NCBI GenBank assembly: GCA_013140975.1
Contig: JABFRV010000013.1
Location: forward strand, 40,314-104,313
DNA: 64,000 nucleotides
Direction of reading: 5' to 3'
Origin: Saprospiraceae bacterium
Lineage (GTDB): Bacteria > Bacteroidota > Bacteroidia > Chitinophagales > Saprospiraceae
Shown: positions 25,986 through 33,854 of the stretch, piece after piece
Numbering within the stretch: position 1 is the stretch's first letter
Layout of the letters: each line of letters starts with the position of its first letter
Notes under the pieces: model-generated
The model's input: only the letters and a program-made list of their open reading frames with translations
What the model was told of the DNA's origin: nothing
Database searches by the model: none
Translations under genes and position numbers: made by a program

Positions 25986-25986
25986 T

Positions 25987-26030
25987 GAAAATTGGACAAT
26001 ATCGGTTTAAGGCCCAGATTGTAAAGCTCT
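25987..26030 (-). repeat. Dispersed repeat of about 44 nt, copy B (inverse of 16267-16310)
   Basis: On the minus strand it reads GAGCTTTACAATCTGGGCC followed by TTAAACCGATATTGTCCAAT, closely matching copy A. It is embedded between two TCCCGAC hairpins. Confidence 0.75.
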
Positions 26031-26069
26031 AATGCTCTGAAGCTCTAATGCTCTAATAATTGAAAAGTG

Positions 26070-26088
26070 TCCCGACATAAAGTCGGGA
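26070..26088 (+). repeat. Dispersed hairpin element, copy 4
   Basis: TCCCGAC-ATAAA-GTCGGGA, identical in arms and loop to copy 1 at 11729-11747. Confidence 0.75.
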
Positions 26089-26176
26089 TGAAAATTGCTT
26101 GTTGGGTGACGGGTTGATGAGTGTACGAGCTTGCAAGTTGACAGGCTTATAGATTGTCTAGCCATACTTGTTCAAG

Positions 26177-26203
26177 AAAGATATTTTCTAAGAAAATATC
26201 TTT
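26177..26203. terminator. Hairpin downstream of ffh, possible terminator
   Basis: Arms AAAGATATTTTC (26177-26188) and GAAAATATCTTT (26192-26203) form a perfect 12-bp stem with a 3-nt loop. It lies 112 nt beyond the ffh stop. The T-run is on the + strand end, so a role for leftward ffh transcripts is uncertain. Confidence 0.5.
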
Positions 26204-26314
26204 TTAACGCAAATTATATTCTCATCACTTATGATATCCATTCTCGCTTATCTTTCCTTTGTCGCTGCGGAACAATAATTCATCAATCATAATTCATTAT
26301 TCATAATTCATTAA

Positions 26315-27643
26315 CTACCGCTTTAAGTTTCTCATCATATTCGCCATATTATTCCCTTTAGACATCATGTGCATCATTTTTTTCATCTCATCAAATTGCT
26401 TAATGAATGCAGTAACTTCGTGAATATTTTTTCCGCAACCTTTGGCGATACGGGTCTTTCGCGACATATTTAAAAGCTCAGGATTGGAGCGCTCCTGCGG
26501 TGTCATCGACTGTATGATTGATTCCACTTTCTTAAATGCATTATCATCAATGTTTACATTTTTTAATGCATTGCCAACACCGGGAATCATTCCCATTATG
26601 GATTTAAGATCCCCCATTTTTTTGATCTGTTGCATTTGGGTAAGAAAATCATTGAAGTCAAATTTATTTTGTTTGATTCGGCTTTCAATTTTCTTAGCTT
26701 CCTTTTCGTCAAACTGTTCTTGAGCTTTTTCAACAAAAGATACAATGTCGCCCATTCCCAGAATCCTTTGCGCCATACGATCCGGATAGAAAATATCCAG
26801 AGCATCCATTTTCTCGCCAGTACTTACAAACTTGATCGGCTTTCCGGTCTGATACTTTATTGAAAGAGCGGCACCACCTTTGGTATCTCCATCCATCTTA
26901 GATAAAACGACACCATCAAAATTTATTCTTGCATTAAAAGTTTCGGCTGTATTTACTGCATCCTGTCCAGTCATTGCATCTACCACGAACAGTGTTTCCT
27001 GAGGCTGTATCTTGGATTTCAGCATGGATATTTCTGTCATCATATCCTCGTCGACAGAAGTACGTCCGGCAGTATCCAGAATGACTACATCAAACTTATT
27101 TTCTTTGGCAAATTCAACAGCTTGTTGAGCAATGATTATTGGTTCCTTATTTTCAGGATCTTTAAATATTTGAACTCCAACTTGTTCGGCTATTACCGTT
27201 AATTGATCTATCGCAGCAGGTCTATAAACGTCACAAGCTGTAACAAGTACTTTCTTATTCTTTTTGGTTTTTAAGAAATTTGCAAGCTTACCGGTAAACG
27301 TGGTCTTACCGGAACCCTGTAGACCTGAAATTAAGATGATTGTAGGATTCGCATTAAGGTTCAGCCCCTCAGCCTGGCCCCCCATTAGAGCAACCAACTC
27401 GTCCATGACGATCTTGACCATGAGTTCTCCCGGCTTCACGGACTTGAGGATATTCTCTGTTCCAAGGGCTTTATCCTTAACCTTGTCCGTAAACTCCTTG
27501 GCTATCTTATAATTAACATCGGCCGCAACCAGGGCTCGACGAATCTCCTTGATAGATTCTGCAACGTTTAATTCGGTAAGTGTACGTTCGCCCCTTAAAC
27601 CCTTTAAGGCTAAACTAAGCTTCTCATTTAATGATTCAAACAT
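26315..27643 (-). CDS. ffh: Signal recognition particle protein Ffh
   Basis: 442 aa, normal length. N-domain helices (1-90) are followed by the GTPase domain with G1 GLQGSGKTT (about 108-116), DTAGRTSVDE (about 190-199), KMDGDTKGGAALSI (about 248-261) and GEKMDALDIF. A methionine-rich M domain (about 295-442) ends KKMMHMMSKGNNMANMMRNLKR-like. It binds signal sequences and 4.5S RNA and delivers ribosomes to FtsY and the translocon. The 4.5S RNA gene is not seen here. Highly conserved housekeeping gene, which anchors this part of the window as core chromosome. Confidence 0.98.
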   Translation of the reverse strand: MFESLNEKLSLALKGLRGERTLTELNVAESIKEIRRALVAADVNYKIAKEFTDKVKDKALGTENILKSVKPGELMVKIVMDELVALMGGQAEGLNLNANPTIILISGLQGSGKTTFTGKLANFLKTKKNKKVLVTACDVYRPAAIDQLTVIAEQVGVQIFKDPENKEPIIIAQQAVEFAKENKFDVVILDTAGRTSVDEDMMTEISMLKSKIQPQETLFVVDAMTGQDAVNTAETFNARINFDGVVLSKMDGDTKGGAALSIKYQTGKPIKFVSTGEKMDALDIFYPDRMAQRILGMGDIVSFVEKAQEQFDEKEAKKIESRIKQNKFDFNDFLTQMQQIKKMGDLKSIMGMIPGVGNALKNVNIDDNAFKKVESIIQSMTPQERSNPELLNMSRKTRIAKGCGKNIHEVTAFIKQFDEMKKMMHMMSKGNNMANMMRNLKR

Positions 27644-27662
27644 AATAAGTCAATTGAGGGCG

Positions 27663-27670
27663 CAAATATA
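27663..27670 (-). promoter_or_regulatory. -7 box for ffh
   Basis: TATATTTG on the minus strand matches TAnnTTTG exactly, 19 nt before the ATG at 27643. Confidence 0.5.
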
Positions 27671-27704
27671 AGACGGGCGCAACGGAAAAAATGAGCTTAA
27701 AAGC

Positions 27705-28367
27705 TCAAGTTTTAATCGGTTTCAATACGCCAGATTCAAGAACAAATAATTTCCGATTCTCCGGGGCGTAATCAACAGCCTCATCCGTGCAAATCAGAAT
27801 GCAGGCAGCATTTTTCTTAGCATAGTCTTTTAATATTTCTACGCAGGTGCGTTGAGTAAGTTTGTCTAGATTACGAAACGGACAATCGAGCAATACAAGC
27901 TTAGACTTCGTGACAAGTGCGCGCACGAGCATAGCCAATGATTTCTCTGAGTCTGATAAACTTTCTATGGCTTGCAGGAGTTTTTCATTTAAGCCTAATT
28001 GAGTGAGGATTTTTTGAAGGTATTCATCACCTTCCAAACTTTCATTCTGAATGCTTAATGCAATTGAAAGATTGGCCCGAAGTGTCTTGTCTTTCAACAA
28101 TGGAACTGAATTGGAGTAAATACCGATTTTTTTTCTCCACTCCTGAACATTTAATTTGTCGAATTCATGATTCATGAATTTCATCCTTCCATTGATATCA
28201 TAATGAAATCCATAAATAGAATTTAACAACAGGCTCTTGCCGGAATTATTTCTTCCAACGATTTCTATCCAGTCCTCTGAATTACCCGTCAGATTCATCT
28301 CTTTTAAGATCAGTTTTCCATCTTTTTTTAATGTAAAATTCTCTATTGATAAAATCGGATTTGACAT
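27705..28367 (-). CDS. Degenerate FtsE-like ABC ATPase
   Basis: 220 aa, the length of FtsE/LolD-type cassettes. Walker A is intact (GRNNSGKS, 38-45), and the following segment IYSNSVPLLKDKTLRANLSIAL aligns with the FtsE stretch around its Q-loop. Key ATPase residues are lost: Q-loop Q is N86, the signature LSGGE reads LSDSE (137-141), Walker B ends DCP (161-163) where the catalytic Glu is expected, and the H-loop His is D195 (ICTDEA). It probably binds nucleotide without normal hydrolysis and may be structural or regulatory. No permease gene is adjacent; ffh lies downstream on the same strand. Confidence 0.78.
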   Translation of the reverse strand: MSNPILSIENFTLKKDGKLILKEMNLTGNSEDWIEIVGRNNSGKSLLLNSIYGFHYDINGRMKFMNHEFDKLNVQEWRKKIGIYSNSVPLLKDKTLRANLSIALSIQNESLEGDEYLQKILTQLGLNEKLLQAIESLSDSEKSLAMLVRALVTKSKLVLLDCPFRNLDKLTQRTCVEILKDYAKKNAACILICTDEAVDYAPENRKLFVLESGVLKPIKT

Positions 28368-28371
28368 ACTG

Positions 28372-28379
28372 CAAAGATA
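28372..28379 (-). promoter_or_regulatory. -7 box next to the start of the FtsE-like gene
   Basis: TATCTTTG on the minus strand matches TAnnTTTG and ends 4 nt before the ATG at 28367, predicting a leaderless or nearly leaderless mRNA. Confidence 0.5.
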
Positions 28380-28839
28380 GGGTTTTTAATGATTAATTAT
28401 TATTCGTTAATGAGTAGAAACCTTAGACGTTTTACCTTGCTATTGGTCAAGACATAACTAAAGTATTTAACTTCTAATAATATCTACGTCAAAATGACTT
28501 CCAAACTAAGACATATTGCAATGAACCTAAATGCATGTGGCAATCCAGAAAATTTCATGTCAAGGAGATTAAAACATCTACCGGAAAGACACTTTGGCGA
28601 TTAAAAAATCCTGTTAAAAATTTTGGACTTACAAGTAAAATAAATCTGATGCAAGAGAATGGAAAGCGTAAAGTATATGTACTCACTAGTACTATTGGGC
28701 TTTGATAGATTTCTCAAGATAAATAAATTTAAAAAAGATCAGAATCAAATATGATGATGTTTCTGAAAAAAATTCACGACTCATTTTTATTTTTTTACAA
28801 ATAGTACGATGGTATTATTTTTTTATAGCTTAAATGCAG

Positions 28840-28847
28840 TATTTTTG
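28840..28847 (+). promoter_or_regulatory. -7 box next to the start of the STAND gene
   Basis: TATTTTTG matches TAnnTTTG and ends 5 nt before the ATG at 28853, again predicting a leaderless transcript. The -33 region is T-rich but lacks a clear TTTG. Confidence 0.45.
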
Positions 28848-28852
28848 TTTTC

Positions 28853-31534
28853 ATGTCCACCATTAAAACCCCGGATCAGAGACTCCGTGTATTTATCAGC
28901 TCAACCATAGTAGAGTTGGCTGCTGAGCGGAAAGTAGTTCGTGAAGTAATTGAGCAGTTAAAACTAACTCCAGTTTTTTTTGAATCTGGGGCGAGACCAC
29001 ATCCACCGCAGGACTTATATCGCGCGTATTTAGAACAAAGCGACATTTTTGTAGGAATTTATTGGAATAGCTACGGTTGGATTGCACCTGATATGGAAAT
29101 TTCCGGACTAGCAGATGAGTGGCAATTGTCAGGTGAAAAACCCAAATTGATTTATATAAAACAGTCAGATGATCGTGATCCCAAATTAAAATCGCTATTG
29201 TCTGAAATTCAAAATAAAAATGTAGCTTGTTATCAAAAGTTTACAGAAGTGGAGGAGTTGTCAAGCTTATTGGCAAATGATTTAGCAATTTTACTTACAG
29301 AAAGATTTCAAAATGCTTCGAATACAATAATTGAGACCCCAAAAGTCAAAACCAATCTCCCTATTTTGCGAAATAAAATTATAGGCAGAGATGATGAATT
29401 AAACCAACTAAAAGAAAAATTAATTAATGAGAGCTTAATAAGCTTAACCGGACCTGGCGGTACAGGAAAAACGAGACTAGCATTAGAATTGGGTACAGAA
29501 TTATTGGATGATTTTAGAGATGGAGTGTACTTTATTTCTTTAGGAAGTATTTTAGAACCAGATCGCGTTCCTAGTATTATTGCTCAGAGTATCGGGATGA
29601 ATAATTCAGGGATTGCAGATGTAGCAACATGGGTTACTGACTATTTGTATGACAAAAATATGTTATTGATCCTTGATAATTTTGAACAAATCTTAGATGC
29701 AGGTATTTTTATTTCACAAATATTAGCAAGATGCCCAAAGGTCAAATGTATAATAACAAGTCGCACACCTTTATATATTAGGGATGAACATATTTTTCCG
29801 GTTAACCCTCTTTCTTTTTCGAAACCTATTCAAACCATTTCTCAGCAGCATGCACCAGCTATAAATTTATTTATAACGAGAGCTTCAGATGCCAATAATA
29901 GTATTCATTGGAATGAGGACAATGTACAAGCAGTGTATTCAATTTGCAATAAAATAGATGGACTTCCACTGGCGATTGAATTAGCTGCATCGCGTTGCAG
30001 ACATCTAAGTCCTACGCAACTCGATAAAAAATTAAATAATATACTAAATACTATCTCAAGTGGTCCCCGGGATTATCCTGAAAGACAGAAAACCTTGCGG
30101 AATACGATTCAATGGAGCTATGACTTGTTGACTGAAGCTGACAAAAGACTGTTTAACAGGTTATGTATATTCCAAGGTGGTTGGAGCTTTGATGCGGTCG
30201 AAAAAATTTGTTGGAATACATTTGGAGAATCTGAAGAGATTGAACAATGCCTTGAAAGACTCACAGATTTTGGACTTGTAATCAAACTTCCTTCGGAATA
30301 TATTGGACACAGACTATTGCAGATAATTAAAGAATTTGCAAATGAAAAGTTGGACACTACAAATGAAAAAGTGCAATTAGAACAATCACATCTCAACTAT
30401 TATGAAAGGCAAGCAAAAACCAATAGTCAAAAAATTTGGCTGACAATTGCTACTGAAGATCATGTGTTCTTTAGAGAAGATTTGGAAAATATCGTTACAG
30501 CTTTACATTATGCTATAGCCAAAAACGATTTTAAAAGCTCGTGGTCACTCATCAATTCCTTAAATACCATGTATATGATTACAGGGGAGTTAGGGTTTTT
30601 ATTAGAATGGTTAGAACAATCAAAAATAAAAAGTGACAAGGAGCATGTGACTGCTATGTTGGAAACTAATTCTAAAGCGGAGGTTGCATTAAGTTTAATG
30701 GCAGCAGGGTTTACAAGAGCTACTACAGGGAACTTTAGTGAAGGTATTAGAGATTTGTTGATGGCAAGACAGTTGGCACAAGAAGTCAATATTCCACAGA
30801 TAGAAAGTTCTGCATTATTATTTTATGGAATGGCTTTATTAAATTTGAGGTCTTTTGAGGAAGCAAAAACTATTTTACTAGATATTATAGAAATTACTAA
30901 AACAACACAACAGACAACTATTCGAATAACTGCAGAAGTTACATTAAATGTAATTTATTTAGAAGAGGGAAATGTTCAAGAAGCAAAAAACATTTTAGCC
31001 AAAGCATTACACGATGTCAAAATTTCTTTCATGCCTCTTGTTGAAAGTTATACATTATATCAAAGTGGATTTCTAAGTTTTTATTTGCAAGATTATCAAG
31101 ATGCCGTTGTGAAATTTAATGCATGTATCGAAAACAATCGGAAGTATAGACTCAATTTAAATGCATCATTTCCATATATTGGATTAACTATGAGTTATTC
31201 AAAAATGGAAGAAAGAAATCTTGCTTACACACATTTAGTGAAGTGTGTAGAAAAAATAAAAACTTCGGGAAATCTTGTGGAATTTGATTGTTTTAAATAT
31301 GCACTATGTGCTTATCTCTGTTTCTCAAAACAATTGGATAAAGCAAAAACTTTATTTATTGGCATCAAAAAATATGAGTCCGTATACCATTTCAAACCCT
31401 GGAAAAATATATCTTCTCAACTAGATTTTTTCCAGCAAACTTTATATCCGAATATATCAGGCTTAGAATTACAATCAGAAATTGATAAATCAAAAGAATT
31501 GACAAAGGAAGATATATATAATTTGGTGGATTAA
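28853..31534 (+). CDS. STAND NTPase with DUF4062 N-terminus and TPR-like C-terminus
   Basis: 893 aa. The DUF4062 domain covers about 10-105 (LRVFISSTIVELAAER, then SDIFVGIYWNSYGW); it is an alpha/beta fold often at the front of NLR-like proteins. An NB-ARC/STAND ATPase follows: Walker A GPGGTGKT (200-207), Walker B LLILD (271-275), sensor TSR (302-304) and GLPLAIELAASRC (370-382). From about 560 to the end, helical TPR-like repeats occur (for example ALLFYGMALLNLRSFEEAKT). The layout is effector-like domain, switch ATPase and sensor repeats, as in bacterial immune NLRs and in AfsR/MalT-like regulators. No DNA-binding domain is visible. It is a single gene; function is not known. Confidence 0.85.
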   Translation: MSTIKTPDQRLRVFISSTIVELAAERKVVREVIEQLKLTPVFFESGARPHPPQDLYRAYLEQSDIFVGIYWNSYGWIAPDMEISGLADEWQLSGEKPKLIYIKQSDDRDPKLKSLLSEIQNKNVACYQKFTEVEELSSLLANDLAILLTERFQNASNTIIETPKVKTNLPILRNKIIGRDDELNQLKEKLINESLISLTGPGGTGKTRLALELGTELLDDFRDGVYFISLGSILEPDRVPSIIAQSIGMNNSGIADVATWVTDYLYDKNMLLILDNFEQILDAGIFISQILARCPKVKCIITSRTPLYIRDEHIFPVNPLSFSKPIQTISQQHAPAINLFITRASDANNSIHWNEDNVQAVYSICNKIDGLPLAIELAASRCRHLSPTQLDKKLNNILNTISSGPRDYPERQKTLRNTIQWSYDLLTEADKRLFNRLCIFQGGWSFDAVEKICWNTFGESEEIEQCLERLTDFGLVIKLPSEYIGHRLLQIIKEFANEKLDTTNEKVQLEQSHLNYYERQAKTNSQKIWLTIATEDHVFFREDLENIVTALHYAIAKNDFKSSWSLINSLNTMYMITGELGFLLEWLEQSKIKSDKEHVTAMLETNSKAEVALSLMAAGFTRATTGNFSEGIRDLLMARQLAQEVNIPQIESSALLFYGMALLNLRSFEEAKTILLDIIEITKTTQQTTIRITAEVTLNVIYLEEGNVQEAKNILAKALHDVKISFMPLVESYTLYQSGFLSFYLQDYQDAVVKFNACIENNRKYRLNLNASFPYIGLTMSYSKMEERNLAYTHLVKCVEKIKTSGNLVEFDCFKYALCAYLCFSKQLDKAKTLFIGIKKYESVYHFKPWKNISSQLDFFQQTLYPNISGLELQSEIDKSKELTKEDIYNLVD

Positions 31535-31627
31535 AAAAGAAGACTCAGCCATAGAGCCAAATCCACATTATTCATTTCATATTGTACTACCCTGGTCTGC
31601 AAAGACCTCATAAGCAATTATTGAATC

Positions 31628-31657
31628 AGCCAATTCCTCCCCTAAATAGAATTGGCT
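31628..31657. terminator. Hairpin between the convergent STAND and oxidoreductase genes
   Basis: Arms AGCCAATTC (31628-31636) and GAATTGGCT (31649-31657), perfect 9 bp with a 12-nt loop. No T-run follows on either strand, so termination is only suggested by position. Confidence 0.45.
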
Positions 31658-31698
31658 TCAAAAAGAAAAGACAAGTAATAAATAGTAAATTATGAACC

Positions 31699-33813
31699 TC
31701 AAACCCTGACAACTCCCCCACTTCTTATCGCTTCCAATACTCCAAAGCTCACTTTACTGGTGTTCAATAATGAATCAACAGAAATAGGTGGAACTCCACC
31801 TTCTTCAACAAACTTTAACCACAACCGATATTGCTCTTTATGACCTTTATCTTGTGTTCCTGACCAGGATTTAGAATTTGATCCGAAAAATTGCAGGGAT
31901 TTAAAATTATCTATGATTGCTGTTGTTCCATTCTGATGCGCTTCAATTCTTTCTTTAGGATAATCCTTACTTCCTGTTGACAGATAATGAATAATTGCTG
32001 TTGAACCATTACTATACTTTATAAGTATACTCACATTATCTGAACCGATTCCTTCATCATCCATACTGGTTGCATACACCTCTTTCGCAAGACTGTTACA
32101 CAAATATCCTGCAAGGTCAATCGCATGACAGGCTTCACCTATGATTCTTCCTCCTCCAATTTCCATATTTTGTATCCAATGATCAGCTGCGATCTTACCG
32201 GAATTCATTGTAATGCTAAGCTGAATAGGTTGATTGGATTTTTGAAAATGTTCAAACATCAATTTTGCTGCCGGTGAAAACCTTCTGTTATAACCTACCA
32301 TCAGACTACCGGAAGTATTTTCTAATGCTTGAATAATATCTTCTAACTGTGATTCATGGATACACAAGGGCTTTTCTACAAGAATATGTTTGTTATTCCT
32401 CAATGAATGAGTAACCAAAGTAGCATGAGAATTATGTCTTGTCGTGATAATCACTGCTTGTGAATCCACATCCTCTAATACATCTGAATAGTCAGTGCTA
32501 ACCACCGGAATATTATATTTTTTTGCAAGTTGCGTTGCTGTTAATCCACTTGCTGATGAAATGGTTTTAATCGGTGCATTTAATTTATGCAGCAAAGGCA
32601 GCATAACACCTGAAGTAAAATTACCACTACCAATTACACCAATTAATGAAGAATTATTTTTAAATGTCTTGTTTCCTACCGTAATTCTTCTGTCAATATT
32701 TTTTCTCGTATGATCATACTTTAATAATGATGCAATCGTTGGAGCTGTTGCAAGGTTGGAATAAATTTTTCCATAATTATCAAGCGATTCGATTTCAGTG
32801 ATCAATGATTTAACATGTAGTGCGCCGCTTTGCATTGCATCAAGCACTGCTTCAAAATTTCTTTTTTCTGTCCAACGCACATAGGCAAGAGGATAATCTA
32901 TACCAAACTTTTCATATTGATCATCATAACGACCCGGCCCATAAGAGCAACTCACCTGAAAGCTTAATTCCTTTTCATAAAAGTCAGATCGCTGTATATC
33001 TAATCCTACCACGCCAATTAGAACTATTTTCCCTCTCTTTCTAGACATCTGAGCTGCCTGAGAAATAAGTTCGTTAGACTTAGAAGAAGCTGTAATTAAT
33101 ACTGCATCAGCACCTTGATCATTAGTAAGTCGGAGAACTTCATTAACTACGTTACTATCATTCGATGATGCAATACATGCAATCCCAAAACTCTCTGCTA
33201 ATTTGATTCTTTGAATATCCGTCTCAATTCCAATAACTTTACATCCATTATGCTTTAGCAATTGAACCGTTAACAATCCTATCAAGCCTAATCCCTGTAC
33301 TACAACTGTTTCACCAAGACTTGGCTGAACCAATCTTATACCTTGCAAACCAATAGCACCAATAACTGTAAAAACGGCTTCTTCGTAACTTACAGAATCT
33401 GGAATTTTTGCAACCAGGTTCTTGCCCACACATACAATCTCAGAATGATGACCATTGGAAATTACCCGATCACCAACTTTAAATTCAGTAACGTCATCTG
33501 CTACTTCAATTACCTCACCTGCATTACAATACCCTAAGGCAATTGGTGCATCCAATTTTTTCAATACAGCATCGATTGTAGGAAACAGTCCCTCAATCCT
33601 AATCTTTGAAATTACCTGCTGAACCTTATCAGGTTGTTGTCTCGCTTTCTCAATCCAACCTGCTTTTCCAAAATTCAACAACATTCTTTCTGTTCCACTT
33701 GACACAAGTGTATAATGAGTCCGTATCAAAACATGTCCTTTGCGAACGGAAGGTGCAGGAGATTCAACTAACAATGTCTCACCGTTCTTTAAATCCTGGA
33801 TTATCTGTTTCAT
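31699..33813 (-). CDS. Two-domain oxidoreductase: Zn-alcohol dehydrogenase fold fused to Gfo/Idh/MocA fold
   Basis: 704 aa. The first half (about 1-360) is a medium-chain dehydrogenase: VLIRTHYTLVSSGTERM, GYCNAGEVIEV and nucleotide site VVQGLGLIGLLTVQLLK. The second half (about 385-704) is a Gfo/Idh/MocA oxidoreductase: LIGVIGSGNFTSGVMLP, ILVEKPLCI and GEACHAIDLAGYL. Such fusions occur in surface-polysaccharide clusters, where they are thought to modify a sugar or sugar acid; the exact reaction is unknown. It is the last gene of the glycan operon, 41 nt after asnB. Confidence 0.88.
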   Translation of the reverse strand: MKQIIQDLKNGETLLVESPAPSVRKGHVLIRTHYTLVSSGTERMLLNFGKAGWIEKARQQPDKVQQVISKIRIEGLFPTIDAVLKKLDAPIALGYCNAGEVIEVADDVTEFKVGDRVISNGHHSEIVCVGKNLVAKIPDSVSYEEAVFTVIGAIGLQGIRLVQPSLGETVVVQGLGLIGLLTVQLLKHNGCKVIGIETDIQRIKLAESFGIACIASSNDSNVVNEVLRLTNDQGADAVLITASSKSNELISQAAQMSRKRGKIVLIGVVGLDIQRSDFYEKELSFQVSCSYGPGRYDDQYEKFGIDYPLAYVRWTEKRNFEAVLDAMQSGALHVKSLITEIESLDNYGKIYSNLATAPTIASLLKYDHTRKNIDRRITVGNKTFKNNSSLIGVIGSGNFTSGVMLPLLHKLNAPIKTISSASGLTATQLAKKYNIPVVSTDYSDVLEDVDSQAVIITTRHNSHATLVTHSLRNNKHILVEKPLCIHESQLEDIIQALENTSGSLMVGYNRRFSPAAKLMFEHFQKSNQPIQLSITMNSGKIAADHWIQNMEIGGGRIIGEACHAIDLAGYLCNSLAKEVYATSMDDEGIGSDNVSILIKYSNGSTAIIHYLSTGSKDYPKERIEAHQNGTTAIIDNFKSLQFFGSNSKSWSGTQDKGHKEQYRLWLKFVEEGGVPPISVDSLLNTSKVSFGVLEAIRSGGVVRV

Positions 33814-33854
33814 TTTTATTGGTTGATGGTTTTAGATGGTTGACAGCTGACAGG

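Larger units (their letters stand above)
25910..26314. other. Repeat-rich intergenic region upstream of the secreted-protein gene and downstream of ffh
   Basis: 405 bp without a gene. It holds GAAAATT tracts (25942-25966), two TCCCGAC hairpin copies (25967-25985, 26070-26088), a repeat matching 16267-16310 (25987-26030), CTCTAATG words (26020-26057), a 12-bp-stem hairpin (26177-26203) and AATTCATAATTCATTA words (26277-26311). Confidence 0.8.
28368..28852. other. Intergenic region between the FtsE-like and STAND genes
   Basis: 485 bp, AT-rich. Apart from promoter boxes at each end (28372-28379 and 28840-28847) I see nothing convincing. A 36-codon open frame at 28494-28604 has no recognisable features. 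Confidence 0.6.

Noticed and set aside
28494..28604. A 36-codon open frame between the FtsE-like and STAND genes
   Set aside because: Too short, with no motif and no matching promoter; it may be chance.
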